DNA from: Competibacteraceae bacterium UBA6584
GTDB lineage: Bacteria > Pseudomonadota > Gammaproteobacteria > Competibacterales > Competibacteraceae
Assembly (NCBI GenBank): GCA_002433805.1
Contig: DJIW01000134.1
Location: 1 to 17,523, forward strand
DNA: 17,523 nucleotides
Reading direction: 5' to 3'
Shown: piece by piece, positions 7,492 through 14,917 of the stretch
Position numbering within the stretch: position 1 is the stretch's first letter
Layout of the letters: the number at the start of each line of letters is the position of its first letter
The notes under the pieces: model-generated
What the model was told of the DNA's origin: nothing
Database searches by the model: none
What the model saw: only the letters and a program-made list of their open reading frames with translations
Translations under genes and position numbers: made by a program

Positions 7492-10220
7492 TGTTGGGCG
7501 ACGGAATCATCATTGCCAGCGCGCTGGCGTACATGGGGGTTCTGTTCGGCATCGCCTATTACGGCGATCATCGCGCCGACATCGGCCGCTCGATCATCGC
7601 CAATCCCTATATCTACACCTTATCGCTGGCGATCTACTGCACCGCCTGGACCTTCTACGGCAGCGTCGGCCTGGCGGCGAGCAGCGGCGTGGATTTCCTG
7701 CCGGTCTATTTCGGTCCGACCTTGATGGCGGTGCTGTTTTGGTTCGTGCTGCGGCGGATCGTGCGCATCACCAAAATCCACCGCATCACCTCCATCGCCG
7801 ACTTCGTCGCCTCGCGCTACGGGAAAAGCGGTTTGCTGGCGGGGCTGGTCACGATCATCGTGGTGCTGGGCATCCTGCCCTACATCTCGATCCAATTGAA
7901 AGCCATCGCCACCAGTTTCAGCCTGCTGCGGCAATACCCCGAGGTGTCGATGGCGGCCGTCTCGACCCAGCATTCGTTCTGGGCCGACACCACCTTTTAT
8001 GTGGCGCTGGTGTTGATCGTATTCGCCATCCTGTTCGGCACCCGCCATATCGACACCACCGAACGCCACGAGGGCATGGTGGCGGCGGTCGCTTTTGAAT
8101 CGCTGTTCAAGCTGGTGGCGTTCGTGGCGGTCGGCGCCATCGTCACCTTCGGCGTTTTCGGTGGGCCGAGCGACCTGTTCCGCCAGGCGGCCGAGAAGCC
8201 CGAACTGGCGGCGTTGATGCGCTTCCAGGTGGTGCCGGGCGGCTACGGCGGCTGGCTGTCGCTGACCTTCCTGTCGATGATGGCCTTCATTTTCCTGCCC
8301 CGGCAATTTCAAGTGCTGGTGGTGGAGAACGTCAATGAGGCGCACATCCGCAAGGCGATCTGGCTGTTTCCGCTGTATCTGTTCTTGATCAACCTGTTCG
8401 TGCTGCCCATCGCCCTGGGCGGCCGCTTGACCTTTCCCAACGGCGAGGTCGACGCCGACATGTTCGTGCTGGCGCTGCCGATGGCCGAACACAAGCCTGA
8501 TCTGGCGTTGCTGGCGTTTCTGGGCGGCTTGTCGGCCGCCACCAGCATGATCCTGTTTGAAACCGTCACCTTGTCCACCATGGTTTGCAACGACTTGGTC
8601 ATGCCGATTCTGTTGCGCGCCAATCCGGCTTGGCTCGCCCAGCGCGCCGACCTTTCGGGGCTGTTATTGATCATCCGCCGCGCCGGCATCGCGATTTTGA
8701 TCCTGTTGGGCTATCTGTATTTCCGCTTTATCGGCGAATCCTACGCCTTGGTGACCAGCGGTCTGGTGTCCTTCGCCGCCGCCGCCCAATTCGCGCCGCC
8801 GATTCTGATCGGCCTGTTTTGGAAGCGGGCCAACCGGCGCGGGGCGTTGATCGGCTTGAGCGGCGGGTTTGTGATCTGGGCCTACACCCTGCTGCTGCCG
8901 GCCATGGCCCGTTCCGGCTGGTTGGACGCCAGTTTCATCGAACAGGGCCCCTACGGGCTGGAGTTGCTCAAACCCTACGCGCTGCTGGGGATCAATCATC
9001 TCGACCCCTATATGCACGCGGTGTTCTGGAGCATGTTGGTCAACATCGGCGGGCTGGTGTTCGGCTCGATGCTGAGCCGGCCCGACCCCATCGAACAGGT
9101 GCAAGGCAGCCAGTTCGTCAACGTGCTCGAACAAGACCGCCACGACGGCGATTCTCTGTTGTGGCGGGGCGTGGCGGAAACCACCGACCTCTACGATCTG
9201 CTGGCGCGCTTTCTCGGCCCCCAACGCGCCAGCGAGGCGTTCGATCAGTACGCTCGGGAACACGACGGCTATCCGCTCGAAGCCGACTCGCGGCTGATTC
9301 ATTACACCGAGCGCTTGCTGGCCGGAGCGATCGGCGCGGCTTCGGCGCGGGTGATGATTTCCTCGATCGTGATGGGCGAGGTGCTGAGCATCGAGGAGGT
9401 CATGACCATCCTCGATGAAAGCACCCAGGTGATCGAATACAGCCGCCGGCTGGAGCAAAAATCGCGCGAGCTGGAAGCGGCGTCCGCCGAGTTGCGCGAG
9501 GCCAACAACCAAATGCAAAAGTTGGATCAGCTGAAGGATGAATTCATCTCGACCGTCACCCACGAGCTGCGCACGCCGCTGACCTCGATTCGGGCGTTTT
9601 CGGAAATCCTGCTGTCGAATCCCGAAGTCGCCGTCGAACAGCGCAGTCAGTTTCTGGGGATCGTCGTCAAGGAGAGCGAGCGGCTGACCCGGCTGATCAA
9701 TCAAGTGCTGGACATGGCTAAGATCGATTCGGGCCGGATCGACTGGCACATCGAGGATATCGACCTGCGGGCGCTGGTTGAGGACGCCATCAACTCCACC
9801 AGCCAGCTGTTCCGTGACAAGGCGGTCACTTTAAACGAAGAACTGGGCGATAAACCGGTGATCATCGCCGGCGACCGCGACCGGCTGATCCAAGTCATCA
9901 TCAACTTGCTGTCGAACGCCGTGAAGTTTTGTCCCGACCAGGACGGGAAGATCACCATTCAACTGTTTCCGGTGGAAAGCCGCTGGCGGGTGGTGGTGAT
10001 CGACAACGGCCCCGGCATCGCCGCTGACCAACATCAGTTGATTTTTGAAAAATTCCATCAAGTCACCGACTCGCACGCCGGCAAACCCAAGGGGACCGGA
10101 TTGGGTTTGCCGATCAGCCAGAAGATCGTCGAGCACCACGGCGGCAGCATCTGGGTGGAAAGCGAACCGGGTCAAGGGTCTTCGTTCATCGTCGATCTGC
10201 CGGGCAAACCCGCGCCGTGA
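7491..10220 (+). CDS. CbrA-like SLC5 symporter / STAC / sensor histidine kinase
   Basis: A 909-residue polytopic sensor. Residues 1 to ~525 form a sodium:solute symporter (SLC5) domain of about 13 helices, with the typical start (IYCTAWTFYGSVGLAAS), the segment RITSIADFVASRYGKSG, and LTFLSMMAFIFLPRQFQ. A STAC-type linker follows at about 540-645, then a coiled coil at about 645-685, and HisKA with H-box THELRTPLTS (phospho-His H691). The HATPase has N-box N809, DNGPGI from D838 and GTGLGLPI near 870. All kinase boxes look intact. Unlike Pseudomonas CbrA there is no PAS domain between STAC and HisKA, and no CbrB-type sigma54 regulator follows; the nearest receiver is the lone one three genes upstream. 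CbrA transports histidine, while relatives act on acetate or other small carbon sources, so the ligand here is open. The AGGA at 7483-7486 and coupling to the upstream small protein support the start. Confidence 0.94.
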   Translation: MLGDGIIIASALAYMGVLFGIAYYGDHRADIGRSIIANPYIYTLSLAIYCTAWTFYGSVGLAASSGVDFLPVYFGPTLMAVLFWFVLRRIVRITKIHRITSIADFVASRYGKSGLLAGLVTIIVVLGILPYISIQLKAIATSFSLLRQYPEVSMAAVSTQHSFWADTTFYVALVLIVFAILFGTRHIDTTERHEGMVAAVAFESLFKLVAFVAVGAIVTFGVFGGPSDLFRQAAEKPELAALMRFQVVPGGYGGWLSLTFLSMMAFIFLPRQFQVLVVENVNEAHIRKAIWLFPLYLFLINLFVLPIALGGRLTFPNGEVDADMFVLALPMAEHKPDLALLAFLGGLSAATSMILFETVTLSTMVCNDLVMPILLRANPAWLAQRADLSGLLLIIRRAGIAILILLGYLYFRFIGESYALVTSGLVSFAAAAQFAPPILIGLFWKRANRRGALIGLSGGFVIWAYTLLLPAMARSGWLDASFIEQGPYGLELLKPYALLGINHLDPYMHAVFWSMLVNIGGLVFGSMLSRPDPIEQVQGSQFVNVLEQDRHDGDSLLWRGVAETTDLYDLLARFLGPQRASEAFDQYAREHDGYPLEADSRLIHYTERLLAGAIGAASARVMISSIVMGEVLSIEEVMTILDESTQVIEYSRRLEQKSRELEAASAELREANNQMQKLDQLKDEFISTVTHELRTPLTSIRAFSEILLSNPEVAVEQRSQFLGIVVKESERLTRLINQVLDMAKIDSGRIDWHIEDIDLRALVEDAINSTSQLFRDKAVTLNEELGDKPVIIAGDRDRLIQVIINLLSNAVKFCPDQDGKITIQLFPVESRWRVVVIDNGPGIAADQHQLIFEKFHQVTDSHAGKPKGTGLGLPISQKIVEHHGGSIWVESEPGQGSSFIVDLPGKPAP

Positions 10221-10289
10221 TTGAAAAACATCCTTCCGTCCGCCTGCCGTCGGGCGGCGTCCGCTAGCCGCCAGAGACCGCCCGCCGCC

Positions 10290-11084
10290 ATGCAAGCCTA
10301 TCTCGATCTGCTGCGGCACGTACTGGATCGCGGCGTCCGCAAGCAGGATCGAACCGGCGTCGGCACCCTGAGCGTTTTCGCCGCGCAATTGCGTTTTGAC
10401 CTGCGGCGGGGATTTCCGCTGGTCACCACCAAGAAGCTGCATTTGCGCTCGATCATCCACGAGTTGTTATGGTTCCTGCGCGGCGACACCCACCTGGCTT
10501 ATCTGCGCGAGCACGGGGTCACGATCTGGGACGAGTGGGCCGACGAAAACGGCGATCTGGGGCCGATTTACGGCAAGCAATGGCGCGATTGGGAAAGCAA
10601 GGACGGCCGCCACATCGACCAATTGGCCAATGCCATCGATTTGCTCCGACGCGATCCGAATTCGCGGCGGATCGTGGTGTCGGCCTGGAACGTGGGCGAA
10701 TTGGAGCAAATGCGGCTGTTGCCCTGCCATCTGCTGTTTCAGTTCTATGTCGCCAACGGGGAGTTGTCCTGCCAGTTGTACCAGCGCAGCGCCGATCTGT
10801 TTCTCGGCGTGCCGTTCAACATCGCCAGCTACGCGCTACTGACTCATCTGGTGGCGCAACAAGCCGATCTCAAGGTCGGCGAGTTCATTTGGACCGGCGG
10901 CGATTGCCATTTGTATTTAAACCATCTGGACCAAGCTCGCCTGCAATTGAGCCGGACGCCTTTTCCACTTCCCCACTTGGTTCTGCACCGGCGCGCGGAA
11001 TCCCTGGCCGATTACCGGTACGAGGATTTCGAGATCGCCGGCTATCAATCGCATCCGGCAATCAAGGCGCCGGTGGCGGTTTAG
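10290..11084 (+). CDS. thyA: Thymidylate synthase
   Basis: A 264-residue protein, the same length as E. coli ThyA, that converts dUMP and methylene-tetrahydrofolate to dTMP and dihydrofolate in the cytoplasm. The start MQAYLDLLRHVLDRG fits the family, as do DRTGVGT, FPLVTTKKLHLRSIIHELLWFL, WDEWADENGDLGPIYGKQWR, SRRIVVSAWN, the catalytic Cys C146 in LLPCHLLFQFY, QRSADLFLGVPFNIASYALL and the C-terminal end IKAPVAV. A TTG at 10221 would add 23 basic residues without family support, so ATG 10290 is chosen although its ribosome site is weak. It lies 69 bases after the transporter-kinase stop, on the same strand, with no clear terminator between, so read-through from the signalling cluster is possible. 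No folA neighbour is visible downstream. Confidence 0.97.
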   Translation: MQAYLDLLRHVLDRGVRKQDRTGVGTLSVFAAQLRFDLRRGFPLVTTKKLHLRSIIHELLWFLRGDTHLAYLREHGVTIWDEWADENGDLGPIYGKQWRDWESKDGRHIDQLANAIDLLRRDPNSRRIVVSAWNVGELEQMRLLPCHLLFQFYVANGELSCQLYQRSADLFLGVPFNIASYALLTHLVAQQADLKVGEFIWTGGDCHLYLNHLDQARLQLSRTPFPLPHLVLHRRAESLADYRYEDFEIAGYQSHPAIKAPVAV

Positions 11085-11132
11085 GGTCACGTTCGCAGTC
11101 AAGCCATTCAATTTTAAGATGTTTGTTTATTA

Positions 11133-11169
11133 CCTTGAAAATTCGGAGTTGATATCCGAATTTTCAAGG
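11133..11169. repeat. Perfect 15-base inverted repeat (hairpin) between thyA and the HEAT-NACHT gene
   Basis: Arms CCTTGAAAATTCGGA (11133-11147) and TCCGAATTTTCAAGG (11155-11169) are exact reverse complements separated by a 7-base loop (GTTGATA). It lies in a locally AT-richer 188-base spacer. There is no T-run on either strand directly after the stem, so an ordinary intrinsic terminator is not well supported, though it may still end thyA transcripts. Other possibilities are an operator dyad or a remnant mobile-element end. Confidence 0.75.
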
Positions 11170-11272
11170 AAGCAGTGCGACCGCTTGGGGAGCTGGCCGG
11201 ATTGCCTGACCGAAGGAGCTAAAATAACAGTGACGTTTTGATGCTGGCGACGCTTGTGCGGAGGGAATCGAC

Positions 11273-14200
11273 ATGGGGATTAAGAACAGATTTTGCCTTT
11301 TCTGTCTGATGGCCGCGTTCAATTTCAGCCATGCCGCTGAAAAGGACAGTCTTCTTCCTGCTTGGCAAGTTGAAGGTTTTTGGGCCGCTTTAAACGACGA
11401 AAATCCACAGGTGATCGCCAGAATCGGTCAAGTATATTGGGCCGAAATCGACGAAAATGTACAGGTGATTGCTGGAACCCAGCAAGCAGTCAAGACACGG
11501 GAATTGTTCCTTGCGCTAGGCGAGAGAGCGAAGAGCCTGATACCCCGACTCACGGAGCTGCTGCGCGATCCTGACGAGCGTGTCCGCGTGGAGGTTGCCC
11601 AAGCGCTGGGCGCGCTGGGCGCGAAGGAGCACGCCCCCGAACTGGCCGCGCTGCTTCGCGATCCCAATCCACTTGTTTTTTATGAGGCAATCAGGGCGCT
11701 AGGCGCGATAGGTGCGAAGGAGCATGCCCCTGAACTGGTCAAGCTGTTGCAACATTCTAACCTGCACATCGTCGCGGCGGCGGCTCGAGCGTTAGGGGCG
11801 ATGGGCCCTGCCGCAAAGGACCAGATACCCGAACTGGTCAAGCTGTTGCATCATCCCGACCCGTACGTCGTCGCGGCGGCGACTCAAGGGTTAGGGGCGA
11901 TGGGCCCTGTAGCAAAGGACCAGATACCCGAACTGGTCAAGCTGCTACAACTTCCTATGCTGGCCGACTATGCGGCTCGAGCGTTAGGGGCGATGGGCCC
12001 TGCCGCAAAGGACCAGATACCCGAACTGGTCAAGCTGTTGCATCATCCCGACCTGTCTATCGTCGCGGCGGCGGCTCAAGGGTTAGGGGCGATGGGCCCT
12101 GCCGCAAAGGACCAGATACCTGAACTCGTCAAGCTGTTGCAACTTTCTATCCTGGCCGACTATGCGGCTCAAGGGTTAGGGGCGATGGGCCCTGTAGCAA
12201 AGGATCAGATACCCAAGACGATCAAGCCGCTTCCATATTTCCAAACAGCAGTCGTCGTGGCGGCGGTTCGAGCGTTAGGGGCGATGGGCCCTGCCGCAAA
12301 GGACCAGATACCCGAACTAGTCAAGCTGTTGCAACTTCCCGACCTGAACATCGTCGTGGCGGCGACTCAAGCGTTAGGGGCGATGGGCCCTGCCGCAAAG
12401 GACCAGATACCCGAACTGGTCAAGCTGTTGCAACATTCCAACCTGCCTATCGTCGCGGCGGCGGTTCAAGCGTTAGGGGCGATGGGCCCTGCCGCAAAGG
12501 ACCAGATACCCGAACTGGTCAAGCTGTTGCACATCTATCCTCACCCCTCTTTGGTGGCAGCGCTGATGAATGTGCAGGGCGAAGAGCCTCTTAATTTGAG
12601 GATAATCCTAAGCATCTTATCTATCGTTTACGACAATAGCTCCCGCGTGGGCGAAGTGCGGTTCTTAGCGCATTTTCTCGGCGGTGGTGAACCTCATACT
12701 GAGATAATCACCGCCTGGCTTGCCGACCCGATGACTCGCCCCACTGCCCCAATCGGCCAAAATCACGACTTAGCCGTCAAAACCCTCAAAGTCTTCGCGC
12801 AAGCTTGGCCCTTTAGCAAACCCTTTCCCAAGCTGCGCCGTGACTTGGAAACCCAGATTGCCACTGTTGCTCAAAATGGTCAGTGGAAAACCGATGATCT
12901 ACCTCTGCTCAAAACCCACGCCGCCAATCTCGAAGCAGTCGGTTCCACTCACGCGGCGGCGGTACAGCAAGTCATCGCCTCGGTCGAAGCAACTGACTAT
13001 TCACGCACCATCGCCAAGGTCGCGCTGATCCACGCGCTGTTCTGGCTGACCTTAATCGCGGTTTACCCCCGCTCCCGCATCGTGCAGGCCCTTTTTTTCT
13101 GGAATCCCTGGGTGCGGCGCTTTATCGGACTGGGTTATGTCGGTTTCGCCCTCACCTGGATTCCGTTTCTGCGAGCAAAATTGTTCGCGCCGTTCAAGCC
13201 CTCGCTCATGGCCGACGCTGCCTTGGACAGCTTCGACGAGACGGCGTATTTCCCCAACTCGGCGGTTAGGGAGAAAACCTCGGGGCGTCAGCAACCGCTG
13301 CGCGATGCGATCCCCGCCATTCGCGGTCAGATCGTTCTCGAAGGCGAATCGGGCATCGGCAAGACGATGTTCTTGCGCCTGCTGGTCAAACGCGCCCGGC
13401 GCGTGGTGGTGTATTTGCCCGCGAAGAAATGCGTGGGCGGGGTGCTGGAAGCGATTCAGGCCAAACTGCACGGTCCCGCTCAAGACCCCGCCTTCCTCCG
13501 TAACCTGATTTACAGCGGCGCGCTCGATATCTGCATTGACGGCCTCAACGAAGTCTCAGCGGACGCTCGCGCCAAAATCACTGGATTCGTCGAAAGCTAC
13601 TTCAAGGGCAACATCTTGATGAGCACTCAACCGCTGGAATGGACGCCACCGGGGACGGCCAAAACCTATATTCTCGAACCCCTTGCCGAGAGCCAAATCG
13701 AAACCTTTTTATTAACCCATAAAGACAAGCTCCCCAACGATGCCCAGCTTACGGGCGAAGACTACGAAAAAACCTGCCGGGATTATCTGTCCGCCACCCT
13801 CGATCCCCAGCAACCCCCGGAGACCCTGGCGGCCATGCGCCAACTGCTGTCCAACCCGATGGACTTGACAGTGGTAGCCGCCATGCTGGCGCGCGGCGAA
13901 AACCCCGATCTTTTCCGTTTGCAGCAGCAACAATATCGGATCATGGCCAAGGATTATCAGCGGACCCAACTTCACGAGTTTCCGCTGCACAAATTCGCCG
14001 AAGCGGTTTATCAGATGCGCCTCAAAGACGAGGACACGCTGCCCGTTGGCGAATTTGCCGATGAGTTGCAATGCCTGGAGCGTCACAAAATGGCGGTGAG
14101 CCGTCCGCTGGACGAAGGCGGCAAATCGCGCACCGAATGGCATTTCCGGCACGACAAGATCGTGGACTTTTTCATCGTCCAGGCTTTTCTCGGACCCGCC

Positions 14201-14407
14201 AACGACAAGCCAGAAAAGCATCTGGGGGACGCCCGGTTTCGCGGCGTCTACCTGCAACTCGCCCGACTTCTGCCCTTGGATGACGCTAGAGCGCTGGAAC
14301 GGCGGCTGATCGACCACGCCGCCGACACCCAGGACCATACGGTGAGCGACCCGTTTATCCAACTCCTACGCACCCGGCCGACTGAAAACGAAGGCGAATC
14401 CCATTGA
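11273..14407 (+). CDS. HEAT-repeat / NACHT-type STAND NTPase with signal peptide and membrane segments
   Basis: A 1044-residue protein. An N-terminal signal-like sequence of about 21 residues ends in SHA. About eleven HEAT-type repeats span about 84-420, with unit core DQIPELVKLL…GLGAMGPAAK and usual length 33 residues. A less regular helical region follows at about 430-575, then hydrophobic segments at about 580-600, 606-615 (weak) and 619-637. The P-loop NTPase has Walker A GESGIGKT with K697, Walker B DICIDGLNE with D756 and E760, and a NACHT-like distal helical part ending with FRHDKIVDFF near 957-966. NACHT/STAND proteins are signal switches, and several in bacteria are phage defence sensors; the role here is not shown and no separate effector domain is visible. 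GGAGGG at 11260-11265 gives a strong start. HEAT units use ATA and TTA codons seldom seen in neighbours. Domain call is secure, function open. Confidence 0.9.
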   Translation: MGIKNRFCLFCLMAAFNFSHAAEKDSLLPAWQVEGFWAALNDENPQVIARIGQVYWAEIDENVQVIAGTQQAVKTRELFLALGERAKSLIPRLTELLRDPDERVRVEVAQALGALGAKEHAPELAALLRDPNPLVFYEAIRALGAIGAKEHAPELVKLLQHSNLHIVAAAARALGAMGPAAKDQIPELVKLLHHPDPYVVAAATQGLGAMGPVAKDQIPELVKLLQLPMLADYAARALGAMGPAAKDQIPELVKLLHHPDLSIVAAAAQGLGAMGPAAKDQIPELVKLLQLSILADYAAQGLGAMGPVAKDQIPKTIKPLPYFQTAVVVAAVRALGAMGPAAKDQIPELVKLLQLPDLNIVVAATQALGAMGPAAKDQIPELVKLLQHSNLPIVAAAVQALGAMGPAAKDQIPELVKLLHIYPHPSLVAALMNVQGEEPLNLRIILSILSIVYDNSSRVGEVRFLAHFLGGGEPHTEIITAWLADPMTRPTAPIGQNHDLAVKTLKVFAQAWPFSKPFPKLRRDLETQIATVAQNGQWKTDDLPLLKTHAANLEAVGSTHAAAVQQVIASVEATDYSRTIAKVALIHALFWLTLIAVYPRSRIVQALFFWNPWVRRFIGLGYVGFALTWIPFLRAKLFAPFKPSLMADAALDSFDETAYFPNSAVREKTSGRQQPLRDAIPAIRGQIVLEGESGIGKTMFLRLLVKRARRVVVYLPAKKCVGGVLEAIQAKLHGPAQDPAFLRNLIYSGALDICIDGLNEVSADARAKITGFVESYFKGNILMSTQPLEWTPPGTAKTYILEPLAESQIETFLLTHKDKLPNDAQLTGEDYEKTCRDYLSATLDPQQPPETLAAMRQLLSNPMDLTVVAAMLARGENPDLFRLQQQQYRIMAKDYQRTQLHEFPLHKFAEAVYQMRLKDEDTLPVGEFADELQCLERHKMAVSRPLDEGGKSRTEWHFRHDKIVDFFIVQAFLGPANDKPEKHLGDARFRGVYLQLARLLPLDDARALERRLIDHAADTQDHTVSDPFIQLLRTRPTENEGESH
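11730..12531 (+). repeat. Tandem 99/93-base coding repeats (HEAT units) with near-identical DNA
   Basis: The element TTAGGGGCGATGGGCCCTG begins at 11792, 11891, 11984, 12083, 12176, 12275, 12374 and 12473, giving periods of 99, 93, 99, 93, 99, 99 and 99 bases. Each unit encodes one HEAT repeat. The 93-base units lack two residues in the inter-helix part (LADYAA). The pair of units with 93-base partners occurs twice, so a two-unit block was duplicated. Conservation extends to silent positions (each unit keeps the GGGCCC core), which points to recent duplication or gene conversion, not selection on protein alone. The two units before 11730 are diverged. Confidence 0.95.
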
Positions 14408-14489
14408 TCGTTTTCACGGGAACATCTCGCTTGACCACGGTCTAAAAATATGATGCGATGCAATAATAAACCGGGGTGGAGATCACAAA

Positions 14490-14831
14490 ATGAAGACCAA
14501 CATCATGCTCGAACGCCAGCACGCCGCTAACCTGCTGGCGTGGCAAGGGGCGATGCGCGTGAGCGGGCTTTTGGGCATCAGCGCTATCAGCGCCGTGCGC
14601 AAAAGCTTGGACACCTATTTGCTCTGGCTGCGGCACAGCGCGGACTACGTCAAAAACGCCCGTCTGAGCGACCCGCCCGAAAAAGCGGTATCCAGCTATG
14701 CCGACGCGGTGAACGAATGCGTCGAAAAGTCCTGGCAGGATTACCGCAACAATGTGCAAATCCTATTATTGACTCAGGATGAAGCGCGGATTTGGGCGAG
14801 CAAAGTCGATCGGGCCTTAACCGGAGCCTGA
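14490..14831 (+). CDS. Helical protein of unknown function, 113 residues
   Basis: I do not recognise a family. The protein is predicted mostly helical, with an amphipathic or weakly hydrophobic stretch at about 13-35 (NLLAWQGAMRVSGLLGISAI), then a charged helical part and VEKSWQDYRNNVQILLL near 80-96. There is no signal peptide and no clear membrane helix. Size and helix layout would fit a phasin-like or poly-hydroxyalkanoate granule protein, but there is no motif to support that and I give it little weight. The ATG has a good ribosome site (GGAG at 14478-14481, 8-base spacing). It starts 82 bases after the HEAT-NACHT stop on the same strand and could be co-transcribed with it, so a partner or effector role is possible. 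The TGA stop lies inside a 12-base palindrome. Confidence 0.75.
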   Translation: MKTNIMLERQHAANLLAWQGAMRVSGLLGISAISAVRKSLDTYLLWLRHSADYVKNARLSDPPEKAVSSYADAVNECVEKSWQDYRNNVQILLLTQDEARIWASKVDRALTGA

Positions 14832-14891
14832 CGGCCGTCATCCCGCCAGCGTTCCAGGCGCGAGAACGCGACCGGCGCATTGCCGCTGGCG
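14829..14891. terminator. GC-rich dyads between convergent genes, possible bidirectional terminator
   Basis: The gap between two convergent genes holds a 12-base palindrome TGACGGCCGTCA (14829-14840), an 8-base inverted pair CGCCAGCG / CGCTGGCG (14844-14851 and 14884-14891), and a 6-base pair GCGTTC / GAACGC (14849-14854 and 14864-14869). There is no T-run. Placement suggests transcript ends, but structure strength was judged by eye only. Confidence 0.3.
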
Positions 14892-14917
14892 AACCGCGCC
14901 CTCGGATCGGCGCGCGC

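Noticed and set aside
8664..9749. 361-residue antisense open frame within the transporter-kinase gene
   Set aside because: Composition of an antisense shadow and no domain; the sense frame is unambiguous.
10221..10289. N-terminal extension of ThyA from a TTG codon
   Set aside because: Adds 23 residues absent in the family; ATG 10290 gives exactly the E. coli length and Cys146 numbering.
11730..12531. CRISPR-like or minisatellite array
   Set aside because: Regularly spaced repeats are in one open reading frame, whole units are repeated with no unique spacers, and they encode HEAT repeats.
14431..14454. Promoter TTGACC…TATGAT before the 113-residue gene
   Set aside because: The boxes are only 12 bases apart, too short for sigma70 recognition.
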